Below, one piece after another: positions 22,391 through 34,530 of a stretch of DNA of 64,000 nt. The stretch's first letter is position 1. Each line of letters begins with the position of its first letter. Below the pieces are notes generated by a model. That model worked only from the letters and a program-made list of their open reading frames with translations. It did no database searches and was not told where the DNA came from. The stretch spans positions 3,167,157-3,231,156 of the forward strand of contig NC_087070.1 in NCBI RefSeq assembly GCF_963678635.1, in the 5' to 3' direction. The translations under genes and the position numbers were made by a program. The DNA comes from Symsagittifera roscoffensis (Eukaryota; Xenacoelomorpha; Acoela; Convolutidae).

Positions 22391-23262
22391 TGCGACATTC
22401 GACCAGAATGGACCAAAATGCAGATACAGCATATGCGAGTTTTTTAACAGCGAACCTTCCGAATTGACGGTTTTAAACGATTAACGACGTTATTGGGACG
22501 ATTAGTCAAACAGTGAAGGTCAAGATATTCTGGTATTTTGAAATTTTAAAAATTCGAAGTATGACGTCATTTTTCTGAGAAACGTCAGAAACGGCCATTT
22601 TGGCAGAAAACCGGAAGAAAAACACAACAATATTAGTTACGATAGCGTGAACAACAAGAATTGTGCTTGAAAAACAACGAAGAATTGCAGAAGTAGCAGA
22701 GACCGCTCCGCGAACAACGGTGAAGGGTGGAAAACCAGCCTTCCGGAAGGAGAATAAGAGCCTTATTTCCCCGGATTCAGGAATGCGGAGGGGTCTCGGG
22801 ACTGGAATTTTTATTAACTTAAATAAACTTTTAGCTTCCCTGTCATGGCCTGAGTTGAATTTAATTACTATCTGAATTCATTTTGCTAGGATGAGAAGCT
22901 AGGAGTTGGGGGAAAGGGTTGATCCATCTTCGATGGAGATGATGATTTTTATCTACTGAACAAAAACAATAATAATTCAATAAGTAGTAGTAGCCCTGAT
23001 TTTAGGAGTGACCTCTTGGTCTGGGGATACTGAGACCCAGCCATGAGCTCACTATTTCTGCATGTAATCTAGTTAATTTAAGTGTTTTGACCGAAGCCGA
23101 AAGCAGTAACGTTTTTGTCGACCCGATGTTAGAAAGACCACCGAAAGTACCGGCTTGGTAGAGACGGATAAAAGCATGTAAAGCTCTGTTTAGACGTTGG
23201 CCAGTCGTCTTAGGACTTAGTTTTGTTTTCCGTCGATATGTATCTTCCGGGCGATTGCTACA
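22391..23262 (+). repeat. 5' LTR of copy B
   Basis: This 872-bp LTR starts TGCGACATTCG and ends GCGATTGCTACA. It aligns with the LTR at 44224-45137 but lacks that LTR's 40-bp palindromic insert. It contains the TCCATC-ttc-GATGGA hairpin (22923-22937). The boundary is supported because copies A and C both end at the equivalent terminus. No convincing tRNA primer-binding site follows directly. Confidence 0.85.
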
Positions 23263-26244
23263 TAGATGTTTTTACGGCGCTCCTGGGTGTTATTCTTTTT
23301 TAACATCATGACCGGCAGAACCGTTAACGAGCACTCCGCGCCGAGCGGATGCTCACATTAACGCCCTTAACAGGCCTAAGCCGCCGGGGCGGAAGGGTAG
23401 TTCGGAACGCGGAAGCCTTCCGGATTACCGTGAATAGCTTTTTAACCTTAAGACCGAAAATTCACGAACCAGGAAGGGTGGGGGGATTCGCGGTCCCGTC
23501 GTTCCCTGAGAGGTTTGTGACCAAAAACACTTAAAGATATATATAAAACCAAACAAAAAGTAGTATAGTACCCAAGAAAAACAAAAAAACATAAAAAATA
23601 ACCGAAAAAACCAAAAACAGTAAAAAAGTAAAAAATCAGTAGAAATCATCCCCCCAGACAAGATGTGATCCGACCCTCCCGTTTGTTGTTGATAGATATA
23701 TTGTTGTTACAGGCATTTATATCAGTCAGGATTGTTTCGATCAATTTTGTAGCCCGTTTGCGAGGCTTGTACTGTAGGGTTATTTGAGCACTTAAGCACG
23801 TTAATGATAAATTGCGTTCAATCCGGAAGGGTCAGCTGATTTGCGCTCAATCCGGAGGGGTCTTGGGTGAAGACTGATCCGGCAAGTAGTACAAAGAGCA
23901 TCAAGAAGGGGCACAACGACAACAACAATCGACTGTTGGGTATCGTTAACAAGTTTTGTATCCCTTTTGGTACAAAAAGTAAGATAGTAATCTGTGGGGG
24001 GCTCGACAGTGCTGCACTGTAGTGATCCTTCACCGAACTGCGAATATCCGAGTTAAGCACCTTAATTCGGATATAAAAAAAACCCGGAGGGGTATAGTAT
24101 TACTAATATTATCACTTATATAGCCTATATTAATACTCCTATATCGTTTTTCAGTGAAAAACACAGAAAGCAGACCGGTTTTTAGGGTCAAAATAGCGAT
24201 ATTTTGATCCCCCCACAAGTCGTGATTTTTGAGATATCGATATTTTTTGAAACCGAAAAAAGCACTAAAGTAGTTTGTTACATCGTAACTGCACTACCAT
24301 AATAGATAGAACCGGTTAAGTTTAGTGCGGAAGTGGTTGGCACTATTTTAGAACCAAAAACCGAATTATCGTGAATTTTGAGAAAACGGAACACTATAAA
24401 TTCAGAAATTTTTTAGAAATTTTTGAGTTAGTACAGTAAAAACTAGTTATTCGGACAACGTCCCTTAGTGAATTTACGAGTTTTAAAACACGCTACCCGA
24501 AAGCCTTCCGGGTTGCAGAGAAATCGAACTTAACGTGTTTGATTTGGTGGTTTCATCAATCCGGAGGGGTCTAGGTAGCATAGTTTTTCGCAAATTTTTT
24601 CAACTAAAGCGCTTTAGGTCGGGTCCTTCGCATTGAACTAGAAAAGTATAGGCCTTCTGAGCTCAGATCAATAATTTTTAGGTCGAAAAGAACAGAATTG
24701 CGAAAAAAGTCAGGCGGAACCTATAAGAGACAAATTTTTTGACTTTAGAAAAAAGACGTTTTGCTTAATAACTTTGGAACTGATATCGAGTTGATCTTGG
24801 TATCAATATATCAGAAATTAGCTGAGCTTACTGATAGGGACAAAAGTTTTTCGAAAAAGTAAGCGTGAAAAGTTTTTGAGATTGTTTTTAGCAAATTCAC
24901 CGATTTGGGAGGGTAGACCCTTCAAGTTTTATAATTTTTTTTTAGAAAAGCCCTTACACCTCTACCAAAAGGTAATAGCGGTTGAATAAAGTAACTTTAG
25001 GCTGATCTAGACGAAAAGGGAAGGCTAAAGGCACAGGAAAACCTTAATCGAACCGAAGTTAGGCTAGCGATAATACCCTTCACCGTTAGCGTGAATTGTC
25101 AAATAAGAGGCTTAACTTCAATCCGGAAGGGTCTAGGAAAGCATCACATACCCTTCCTAGTTAATTGGAAAAGCAAAATTGCATCGGATAACGTATCCGT
25201 AGGGGTATAGGTTGAAAGAAGGAAATCTCCGAAAAGCTACTTTTACAAACCAGAGGGCTCCCAATCCGGAGGGGTCAAAAATTTTTTCTTCAAATTAGGA
25301 GGGGTCCGAATCCGGAGGGGTCTTATATTTGCTAATTCGGAGGGGTCCCAATCCGGAGGGGTCTTATATTTACTAACTCAGAGGGGTCCCAATCCGGAGG
25401 GGTCTAAATTTTGTTAGTCCGGAAGGGTCCTATTTTTTCCCAATCCGGAGGGGTATTATTTTATTAAAGGACTTAGGTAAACGGAAGAAAGACTAAAGTG
25501 AGAGGTATTAGGTTATTAGCAGACAGGCTAGGAATCAGTGACTGCACTGGTAACTTGCCTTTCAATAAAAACCAGACCAAAACAAAACAGGTCCGAACTC
25601 GGATATTCGCGACAATAAGTCTAAACCAAAAACAGCGTAATTCATTGGTGTGGATTGAAACCCAATACGTTTTTGTGAAAAGTGACTGCCCCGAGGATTG
25701 TAGTAGAACTAGCTCGGGCAGTCCGAAGGCAGATAGGTAACACAGTACTCGGTGGGTGCAATAGACGCCCACTTGAGAAAATTACTGCCTTGAAAGTTTT
25801 GTCTGTTTGGTGCAGCACCAAGCAGGGAAAGCTTTTTCTTTCAAAAAAAAAAACAAGTTCAACTATTGTACTGCGACCGACTAAAAGTTCAATACACAAA
25901 CATTTTTTTGCATCGAGGTATTCATATTCTGTTTATACATATAATATATTTTTTCTTTTTGTTTTTGATTTTAAATCTACATAAACTGTGCTTGATTGGG
26001 TAGTGAGTACACTACCTTTTAAATTGACTGATAACATCATATTGTGCTAGTTCTCAAATCTTACGACCGATAATCGGTTAGTGTGAATAAATTATATACA
26101 AACTGTACTCTGATAACATACAGGGATTCGTGGTCACTATTTTTTAGAATCTTGTGAAATATATTGTGTTGTGTCATTATTATTGGTAGTCAAACTATAA
26201 GGTCACTAGCAAGTGTATAGGCATTAAGAAGTGACAAATTGAGA
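23263..26244 (+). other. Long 5' leader of copy B with reiterated motif
   Basis: Nearly 3 kb of AT-rich non-coding DNA lies between the LTR and the first gag ATG. At least fifteen copies or near-copies of AATCCGGAGGGGTC are scattered from 23821 to 25454. The leader is the place for packaging, splicing and translation signals. A donor for the spliced SGNH mRNA is expected here or just inside gag, but I cannot single one out. Confidence 0.65.
25263..25454 (+). repeat. Cluster of nine CCGGAGGGGTC motifs in the leader
   Basis: Within 190 bp, copies start near 25263, 25295, 25309, 25334, 25350, 25376, 25391, 25415 and 25441, spaced 14-41 bases apart and separated by AT-rich DNA. Further copies lie at 23821, 23850, 24081, 24559, 25121 and 25196. 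The repeated core with variable spacers suggests a binding site for a protein or RNA rather than an ordinary satellite. Confidence 0.7.
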
Positions 26245-27008
26245 ATGAGTCTAGACAAGTCAAGGATACCTAAACAAGGTAATAGCTCTAGGAAATTCGT
26301 ACCTAAAAAGCAAAGATTAACACTGACCGATCCTTTTGTGGATTGGATCAAACGAGCCCGGACCGACAAAGGGGAGACGGTTTCAGGCAGAATGGTTGAT
26401 ACGAGGAGTCAGAAGACCTCAGAAGAGAGAAAAAAAATGTTAAAAGTGGAAGTCAATACGGACCAGGCCATGAATGACAACCAGGAAGTACATGGACTGG
26501 AAGGGAGAGGCAGAAGGCTGGCGAGTGAATCTACTCCGGTAGAACAAGGCCAAGATTTTGCCACTTCCACCGAGACATTGGATTGAGAGGAGATGTCGGA
26601 ACTGTCCGACATCTCAACTGAAATAGTGGCAACTAGAAGATCTCCAACAGACAACACCATGATGGCAGGCGGGACTGAGAAACAAACAACGTCCTCATAG
26701 GTAATAGCTCTAGGAAATTCGTACCTAAAAAGCAAAGATTAACACTGACCGATCCTTTTGTGGATTGGATCAAACGAGCCCGGACCGACAAAGGGGAGAC
26801 GGTTTCAGGCAGAATGGTTGATACGAGGAGTCAGAAGACCTCAGAAGAGAGAAAAAAAATGTTAAAAGTGGAAGTCAATACGGACCAGGCCATGAATGAC
26901 AACCAGGAAGTACATGGACTGGAAGGGAGAGGCAGAAGGCTGGCGAGTGAATCTACTCCGGTAGAACAAGGCCAAGATTTTGCCACTTCCACCGAGACAT
27001 TGGATTGA
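26245..27008 (+). pseudogene. Gag N-terminal basic segment (copy B), duplicated
   Basis: The ATG at 26245 opens MSLDKSRIPKQG followed by a basic Ser/Lys-rich sequence and TSTETLD, then TGA. The tandem duplication repeats this from GNSSRKF. In the second copy the frame after TGA continues directly into the main gag frame, whose first ATG lies seven bases beyond the stop. The segment is therefore either a short upstream ORF or the N-terminus of Gag separated by a stop codon. No known domain is visible. Confidence 0.5.
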
Positions 27009-27120
27009 GCGGAGATGTCGGAACTGTCCGACATCTCAACTGAAATAGTGGCAACTAGAAGATCTCCAACAGACAACACCATGATGGCAGGCGGGACTGA
27101 GAAACAAACAACGTCCTCAT
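26279..27120 (+). repeat. 422-bp tandem duplication in gag
   Basis: GTAATAGCTCTAGG starts both copies (26279 and 26701), which match almost base for base through CGTCCTCAT. The period is 422, not a multiple of three, so the copies lie in different frames. Both carry the in-frame TGA after TSTETLD. Confidence 0.9.
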
Positions 27121-29796
27121 CGTTCTCAGAAAGAATGAGGAACACTTTAGGAAACATCTTTCCATTCACCATGGGAGTGGGCACAGGCAATGAAGGTGAA
27201 TCACAGGACGAGGAGGAGGACGAAGAAGAGCAAGTAGAATTTGGGTCTCAAGTCAGCCTCAATAGTTCGACCCAGGAGAATGAGGCATACGTCGAAAGAG
27301 AGACTGGAACCATGGACAAATTTGGTGTGGTGAGAACGATAAGCAATGAGGTAAACACACCGGGCCAGTCGAGAGGCTTCGCGATTATGACAAATTCAGA
27401 GCCGCAAACTGGGGAGAGTAGAAACAGAGGGCTAGGCAACGCATTGGCGGATCCCGAGGTGGATAATGAAAAGACGTCGAGGCAGAGAGTCAAGGCCCGA
27501 ATCTCGACCAGCACGAAGCTACCTGGGACCGACAGGGTTACACCGCCACTAGTGACGCCACTCGTGGATAACGGGGCAGCACTAGAAGAAGCCTTGAACA
27601 ACATAGTGGACAGTTTAGGAGAACAAAATGAACAGATGTCCATAAGAATGAGTGAACTAGAAAGAGTAGTTCACATTGAAAGAGAAAGTCTGCGGGAAGA
27701 AATAAACCGCAATAGACACGAAGTTGGTAGGAGCGAAAAACGCTTGAAAGAAAGAACGGACGAGCATATAGCGAAGAACTTGTCGCGAATGACAAGAGAA
27801 GCGGAACAGAGAGAGTTACGCTTAAGAGACGACATAGAGAACTTAAGAATTCAGCAAGAGCAGTCTCTTGGGACTCTTGACACAAAGATAGACGCGATGA
27901 TGGAGAGGCGAACTCAGGCTATCATGGATAGGTTGGAAGGGCTACTAAGCAGCAAGAGTGGACCAAAAGAAGGGGAACCGAACTCGGGAGGTCCCAACAG
28001 GGAGCCGAAGGTGAACTTCAATGACCATCAAAAGAGGAGGACATCTGGATCCACTAGAGGCAGGGGCAGTTCAACAGGCTATGCCACAAGGGGTAGTAGA
28101 ACATGGGGCCCGGACAGTAGAGCAAGTTCAACGGGGAACAGACAGACCTCTAATGAACGAACAACGCAAGGCACCTATGCGACTGGGAGAAGTGATTCCG
28201 GTAACAGAGGACATGCGAGCCCGGGGAGGAGTCATGTGGGCCAAGGGGGAAACACTCACGGCGATTCGGATTGCAGGGATGCACCGAATACAGAGCCTTT
28301 GACAAGGTGTGAAGATACACAGGCGGGGCACTCAAGGGATGCTACGGCAATGGCCACAGCCTTTGAACCCTTTGGAGACATTCCTTACAAGGTTATCCAG
28401 AACCAATGAACGCAGTGAGAAGTCCAGAAGAGTCTTTAAGAAACCAAGATGCTATTAAGACGAATCTGATGGCTGTATTGATACCTGGATAGAGGTAATG
28501 AAACTGCATTTCGAGGAAGAGGACTTGTCGGAGAGACAGGAATGCAGTGCGCTCACCAGTAACTTGGAAGGGACAGCCCTGAACTGTGTAATGGCCAAGA
28601 AGCAATATCAGCGTGACACAGCCGAGAAAATCTTCGAAATCTTGTTAAACCGTTTTGGATCAGGGGTGCAGGGGCACCAAGCGATGATGCGCTTCGAGAA
28701 ACGGAGGCAACGAGAAGACGAAACGATAGACAAGTTTCTCGATGACTTGGAAATGCTGAGAAGACGCAGCCAACCGGATGAGTCAAACCGAAGGATGAAC
28801 CTGTCAGTAGCCTCAAAAATCATTGATGGTGTGAAGAATGATGAACTTCGAACAATGCTAGCAACACATTACACACCACTATCAACCAATGCGCCAACAC
28901 CAGAGGATCTTTTGTTGAAACCTCCTTCGAGATCTGGATATTACAAGAACAATTACGGCAATTTTAACAGCGGACCGGCAAACCAAGGGAACAACTGGTA
29001 GAAACCGAGGGATGATATGGACAAAAGACGCTCTTGTGCCAATTGCAGTTCGACGGACCATCATGTGTCAGCATGCCCAATTTACAAACAAGGCATGAAA
29101 GCAATAGGCTTTAGCCTCGAGGACAAAGATGCGTCAGAATTGGACCATGAGGATTTCATGAGAGGAGTAATTGCGAAATTCGGCCCGAGGTGTTTCTTTT
29201 GCAACTTGGAAGGTCATTTTACATCAGATTGTCCGCAATTCTGGGATGCAGTGGCAGACATCAAGCATCCAAGGCGTGAAGAAGCTTTGTCAGGAGTGAA
29301 AGCCAGTAAGGCTCGCCTGTTGAGTGAAGCGGAGGCGCGCCGAAAAGACAAACCGCAAGAGCTGGCGGCGAAGAAAATGCAAGCGGTAACTGAAGAGACA
29401 CTTGAACCGGAACCAGCAACTGCAGCCGATGACTTCAAGATTGATTATAGGGCAGCCGCTAGGGATGCTCTAAATAGAGTGCAGCAGGAACTGGTGACGA
29501 AAGAGATCGAACAAAAAGTGAAACTCGAACTGGAAAATGAGAAACTACAGGAGCAACTGAATACCTTCGAAGCAACGGAGGTCGAGGAGACTAAAGCACT
29601 AAGCAGTTTGAGCATGAAACTTAATGTGATCTCCGGTCAGAGGTTCGGCATGGTGCCACAAGGAAGCAAGATACAGTCGATAATCTCAGTGGCCGGACAT
29701 CAGTTAATCAGAAATCTGAGTGAACCATCCGAGTTCACTTTTATGCATTTTGGACACATATGCAGATTATCTGAGGCAGGTGGAGCCACGCACTGA
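27015..29796 (+). pseudogene. Gag: coiled coil, capsid and CCHC knuckles (copy B)
   Basis: 27015-28409 is an acidic region, then a long coiled coil (from about 27590, LEEALNNIVDSLGEQNEQM onward), then an Arg/Ser/Gly/Thr-rich tail. After a short disrupted stretch, 28498-29001 matches retrotransposon capsid (LEGTALNCVMAK, AEKIFEILLNRFG, QAMMRFEKRRQRE). From 29017, two CX2CX4HX4C knuckles follow (CANCSSTDHHVSAC and CFFCNLEGHFTSDC), about 48 residues apart. The capsid and nucleocapsid parts align with copy A. Frame breaks occur near 28410-28497 and 29001. Confidence 0.85.
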
Positions 29797-30840
29797 GTCG
29801 AGAGCTGTGCGAGCACTACTAACAACGGGTGGCCCTCGCATGAAGAAACTTCATGGACGCTACCTGGAGGTCTATGGGCCGTATCAAGTGATGCTGAACG
29901 TGAATGGAATCAGTATCTACACTAGGACCTATGTAACAACAGATAATGACCAAATGGGGCAGATCTATTTAGGTGAGCAGGAACTCAAAGTCCGCAGGAT
30001 AGGCCATGACGCCATGATGGAACAAGATGCAGTACACATTGGATATGAAGCAGATGTGACCGCACATCTGCTCGACACCAACGGAACGAAAATTGGAGTC
30101 ACAGGGCTTCTGGACACAGGAGCGGTAGTGAGTGTGATGCCGATAAAAACTTGGGAAAGAATGTGCTTCACGAGGGAAGATCTAAATCCAACGAATCTCC
30201 GACTGGCCGCCGCCAATCGAGGAGCCATTTACGTAGCCGGAAGAACACCAATAACGGTCATCCACATGGGAGGACGGGATCTTTGGATGAGCTTCCTGGT
30301 GGTAAAGAATTTGAACGACGCTGACCAATTCATCTTGGGCAGAGATTTTGTCAGGAATTTTGACGTGATGATTGACTTGAACAACGGTCTGATACGGATT
30401 AGAAACCCGGACCGGAAGTTTTTTAAGAAACCAATTTATAGGATAATAACAGACGAAAACAAGGAACCAATTTTTTTAGATGGAAAAGTAAAATTACAGC
30501 CAGGACAAGCTGTGGTGGCAATTTTTAGAATGAGAAATTTGAATTCGTTAAGTGATAGTAAACAGGTTTGCTTAGTACCGAATCCAAATAGTCAGAGTTC
30601 GGTGATTTTAGGCCGGAGCTTCTCGGTAACGCAAAACGGACTGTGTGTCAGTGTGTTATTGAACACACTGGACACCACGGTTTCAATCCAGCGTGGAAAG
30701 AAGCTTGGTTACGCTTTGCCGATGAGGACCGACTATGAGGAGACACAAAACTTGAGGAAACATAGTGTGAAAGACTGTCCTTATCATGCCAATAAAGATA
30801 AAATTTTAAAGAGAATTAATGAATTAAAACCTATTCATAA
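29720..30840 (+). pseudogene. Retroviral-type aspartic protease region (copy B)
   Basis: The frame carries GLLDTGAVVSVMPIKTWERM (catalytic DTGA) and ILGRDFVRNFD (the conserved downstream block), as in copy A. It follows the Gag frame with an overlap caused by a frameshift near 29790. The sequence corresponding to RT begins beyond 30840 in copy A but is deleted here. Confidence 0.8.
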
Positions 30841-30841
30841 A

Positions 30842-30904
30842 GTATGCAGAGGCCGTGCCCTGCATAACTTCACGAAGTATGCAGAGGCCGTGCCCTGCAT
30901 AACT
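30842..30904 (+). repeat. 35-bp tandem duplication at the pol deletion junction
   Basis: A 28-base string starting GTATGCAGAGGCCGTG occurs at 30842-30869 and again at 30877-30904, separated by TCACGAA. It sits exactly where about 3 kb (RT, RNase H, integrase zinc region and linker) is missing relative to copy A. The duplication looks like repair synthesis with template slippage. Confidence 0.75.
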
Positions 30905-32503
30905 GCCTCGGCGGAAGAGACATGCGACCACCTGATCAATACGTGGATAGCGAGGCATAGCTGTCCGATGACGTTTCAATCGGATAATGGAACAGCTTTC
31001 GTAGGAGAGCTTACGAAAGAGCTTATGAGACGCTCACAGGTCGCTCAGACTCACTCCACGACATACCACCCTCAGACGAATGGCTTAGTGGAAAGACAGA
31101 ATAGGACGTTAGTGTCGATGCTGAGAGTATATTGTTCCAGGTACATGACCGATTGGGACAGATACTTTCCACAGGTGATGGGAGCATATAATAGCACGCA
31201 ACACTCCGCCACCGGAGTCAGTCCACACATGATGCTAACTGGACACGAAAAGTCTTTACCCTTAACCTTTTTCTACCCAGAATATGAGGGAAAGAAAACG
31301 TCTCCACAGGAGTTGAACGATTTGTGTAGACGAAATACTCAGCAAGCACAGGCAAGGCAGAGGAAAAAATTTGACAAGAAAGCAGCTGGTGCAAAAGCTT
31401 ACTCGGTGGGAGACTACGTATGGGTATTTCAGAACGTTATACCACCGAAAGGGACGAAAAAGCTCCTAAAAAAGTAGAGGGGACCCTTCATGATTACAGA
31501 GGTGCACCAGGAGGGACGCTTTTATAGACTGAGTACTGGCCGAGCCGCCCACTACGAGAACATCAAGCCACACAATCCATGGACAGAAGACTGGTGTATA
31601 CCTGCAGACGTGGAAGAAGGGGATTATCTAATGATGGATCCTGCTTGTGAGGTCAACGAGAAGGACACCAGGGAGAAGAACGATGGAAACGAAGTCGTGG
31701 AGGAAGGAACGGATACACCGCTGGACCTGGATCCAAACGAGGTGATCGAAGCGGACGATGAAACCTTACCCTACGCAGAGGAGGATTGGCAGTATCCCGA
31801 ACAGATAGAGGTTCCCAAGAACTTGGAACCGGATCTTCCGTTCACTATAAAGACTCGTCAGAAGGACGGGACAAGACCCAGAAAGAAATGCAATCCTTAC
31901 GGTGACGAATTTGTAGTGGATAAGATAGATCTGCAGAAGATAGTGGAGGAAAAAGTAGGTCTAGAAGAAATAACTGTGTCACAAGACATTGACATAGTCG
32001 ATGATCACGACGATGAGTGGGTCGACGACCTGTCGAAACCCGAGGTAGAATTCGTCGACGAGAAACAGCAGTCATATGAACAAGACTTAACGAACCTGCG
32101 TGCCTTAGAGTGGCTGAACGAAATGACCTCGGACCCAGAGGAGACCAGCGTCACGATTCAAGACGTAGATCGTGAAAGCATGAACTACATCAAGACCGAA
32201 CGAGATGATCCTTCCTGGGCTGCCCAGGAAGGACGACTACTCATTCCAGCTTCTAACCTCGACTTGATACCCGGTATGCGATCGACGGGGACGTCGATGG
32301 ATATTTTTGTCCGGGGAGTGGGGGTAGGACTTACCCACACTGAAAACTTGACAATAAAAAAATTAAGAGTAGCAAGAGAAACAGGAGACTTAGAAGCAGA
32401 AACAGGCGAAGAACCTAAGAAACCTGACCTAGGTAGGGTAGTTGTGTCATATTTTATTTTACCAAATGAATATTCAAGTAACATAAATTCTAACAGACAG
32501 TGA
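30870..32503 (+). pseudogene. Integrase core remnant and C-terminal tail (copy B)
   Basis: After the deletion the frame resumes at FTKYAEAVPC and carries the second catalytic Asp (FQSDNGTAF) and the Glu (HPQTNGLVERQNR), then the tail with VGDYVWVFQNVIPPKGTKK. One stop at 31475 breaks it. The rest (31490-32503) is an acidic tail that runs, with no stop at the point where copy A has one, into the macro-like module. Copy B thus shows that integrase and module were one polyprotein. Confidence 0.85.
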
Positions 32504-32912
32504 TTTCATACTCACAAATAGAACATGTGCGATAGCAATCACAGCACACATGAGTTTTAGGACAGCTTTAGCGGCAGATTTTAAGAGAGAATACAAAAAC
32601 GTGGAATTGCTTTGGAAGCAAAGACCAGGGATAGGGGGCATAGCGGCCTTACCTCCGGCGGCGTCACAGATACCGGGAAAATACCTATGCTTCTTGGTAA
32701 CGAGGGCGACGGAGAAGCAGCACGTGGACCCAGAGAACCTAGTCTTGTCCTTGACGAGGCTGAGGGACTTCCTCGTGGAAATGGACGTGAAGGAGCTCTC
32801 GCTTCCAGTGTACGATCCAAACAGAGGACGACTGCATCCTCGGGAATTGTGCGCGCTTACACACGTGATATTCTCTGATACTAATATACAAGTATATTGG
32901 GCTAAAGACTAA
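32485..32912 (+). pseudogene. Macro-domain-like module at the Pol C-terminus (copy B)
   Basis: A frameshift near 32485 separates this from the upstream Pol tail. It reads HMSFRTALAADFKREYKNVE, then GKYLCFLVTRAT, DPENLVLSLTRLRDF, LSLPVYDPNRGRL, and ends with a strand like IQVYW. The order of strands and helices follows the TARG1 type of macro domain. The glycine-rich ADP-ribose loops are not conserved. Confidence 0.65.
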
Positions 32913-33268
32913 GTTGTATGTAATGTGTGATATGTGTGTTACGTTATGTTATGTGTTAGGTTATTAAGATCGTGGGTAAGAAGGCGTTAGTGACCATGAA
33001 CAACTGCATGACGATCTTAGGAATAGATCCAAAGTTTGGACTGTCCAATCTTAGGTCGAATTCCAAAATTTTAGAGACCGATTGATTTTAATAAATTTTA
33101 GGATAAATATCTTTTAATCTGAACTGTTTTTAAGTAAACTTTAACGATATATGTTAGGGTGAAACTGACAAATGTGATATTTGTGACTTCTTTTCTAGAT
33201 CCTGATTGATCATTTAGTTGCTCACTTGAGTCAAAACTTTGAAATCAAATCAAATCGAATCGAACTTG
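32913..33268 (+). other. Spacer before the SGNH gene, with splice acceptor (copy B)
   Basis: This non-coding spacer starts with a GTGTGT/TTATG-rich stretch. TTCTTTTCTAG at 33188-33198 precedes ATCCTGATT, matching the acceptor in copy C. Seventy bases later the SGNH ATG follows. The AAATCAAATC repeats at 33241-33260 lie in the short 5' UTR exon. Confidence 0.55.
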
Positions 33269-34530
33269 ATGAACAGAATGGACAATTTCAACCTGGATGA
33301 ATTGATGGACCTGGCAGAGGTATGTGTAGGACCGATGATAGATGCGATCTATCGTCGGCTGATGGATCGAGACTTCGCTCTGGAGGACCCAGAGGTAGTC
33401 ATGTTGCTGACCGCCCTGATCAACATCTTGGGACAAGACAACCGTGGGGACCGCCCCACGGAAGTCCTGTTGATGGCAGCATATGGAGAGAGGGGAGTTC
33501 TAGACCGCCCAAACATGAGAGTGATGAGGTGGAGAAACGGGGCTCTCTCAGGGAGTGACTTGGCGAATGAGCCTGGATTGGGAAGTTCTAGGACTTACCA
33601 ACCAGGTGAAATGCCTATGCCCTCCAAGCCCAAACCTGGGCTGACGAGAATGCATCAGGAGATGAATAGCGAGGCTGCCTCGTCTGGTTCACCACTGAGA
33701 GCAGCTGTGTCACCAAAGAGGGCGAAAGTAGAACAAAAGGTTCCGACGAACGAAACCATGCAAGATCTGGATGGGATAAGGGATGAGCTGGAAAGGACGA
33801 AAAGGGAGCTGGACGAGATGACCAAAACCATGCTCATTACGGAGGAAGATCGGGACATCTGGAGAAGATTGTTCGAAGACTGCAACAAAAAGCAGGGTCA
33901 AGAAATTGAGCGCTTGAGGCAGGACTACAAAGAGCGATCGGAACAGATGGCGTTGACAACGGCCTTGGAGAAAGTGATACCTGCAAGGAGTATTCCTCGT
34001 GGGCAGTCCCCGATGGAGCTCTTGACGCCTCGAGAAATGAGTCAGACAATGGAGACACGGCTCCCGACAGCGACAGATAGAGTGACAATCCCGGACCCTA
34101 GTGACACCTTGGGTGACCCCGTCGTGGAACAAAAGGTGAGGAAGCTGATAGAGACAGCTGGACGACTGGTCGCCAACAAGAATGCGCCAGGTTCCGGGGT
34201 GACTGCACCCTATGGAACGATCGACGACACGGGCAGAGTACGACTCTCCCAGACCGTGATCAGACAGGGGATAAGTGACGTGACGCCACTTATGGGGAGC
34301 TCGAAGGCCCCAGAGAGAAGAATACAGAAGATGCCAGCGAAAAAAATGTCTCGTGTAATAGACGTACAAAAGAACAATCAATTGAGATATAATTTTACGG
34401 GAGTTCCGGAGACAGATCCGAGAGCTTGCTTCAATCAAGCGACTTGGAACCCGGCAGTAAACCTACAACAACCGCCACTGGGGACATCACATCTGATACT
34501 GGGAGTCAGCTTGGTCAGAGTACTGTCGAA
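33269..34530 (+). pseudogene. Coiled-coil/SGNH gene, N-terminal part (copy B)
   Basis: The ATG at 33269 opens MNRMDNFNLDELMDLAEV. The frame aligns with copy A through the N-terminal helical domain, the coiled coil (about 33770-33950) and up to block I, which here reads LILGVSLVRVL: the nucleophile Ser is kept but GDS has become GVS. Immediately after this the frame leaves the family and enters a foreign gypsy element fragment. The remaining SGNH blocks are missing, so no hydrolase could be made. Confidence 0.85.

Noticed and set aside
23263-23300. tRNA primer-binding site directly after the 5' LTR
   Set aside because: No TGG-starting complement to a tRNA 3' end is found at the LTR edge; the nearest TGGG at about 23286 is too far for a confident call.
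25263-25454. Evenly repeated motif as a possible CRISPR array
   Set aside because: The repeats are 11-14 bases, imperfect, with spacers of uneven and short length, inside an animal LTR element leader; there are no cas genes.
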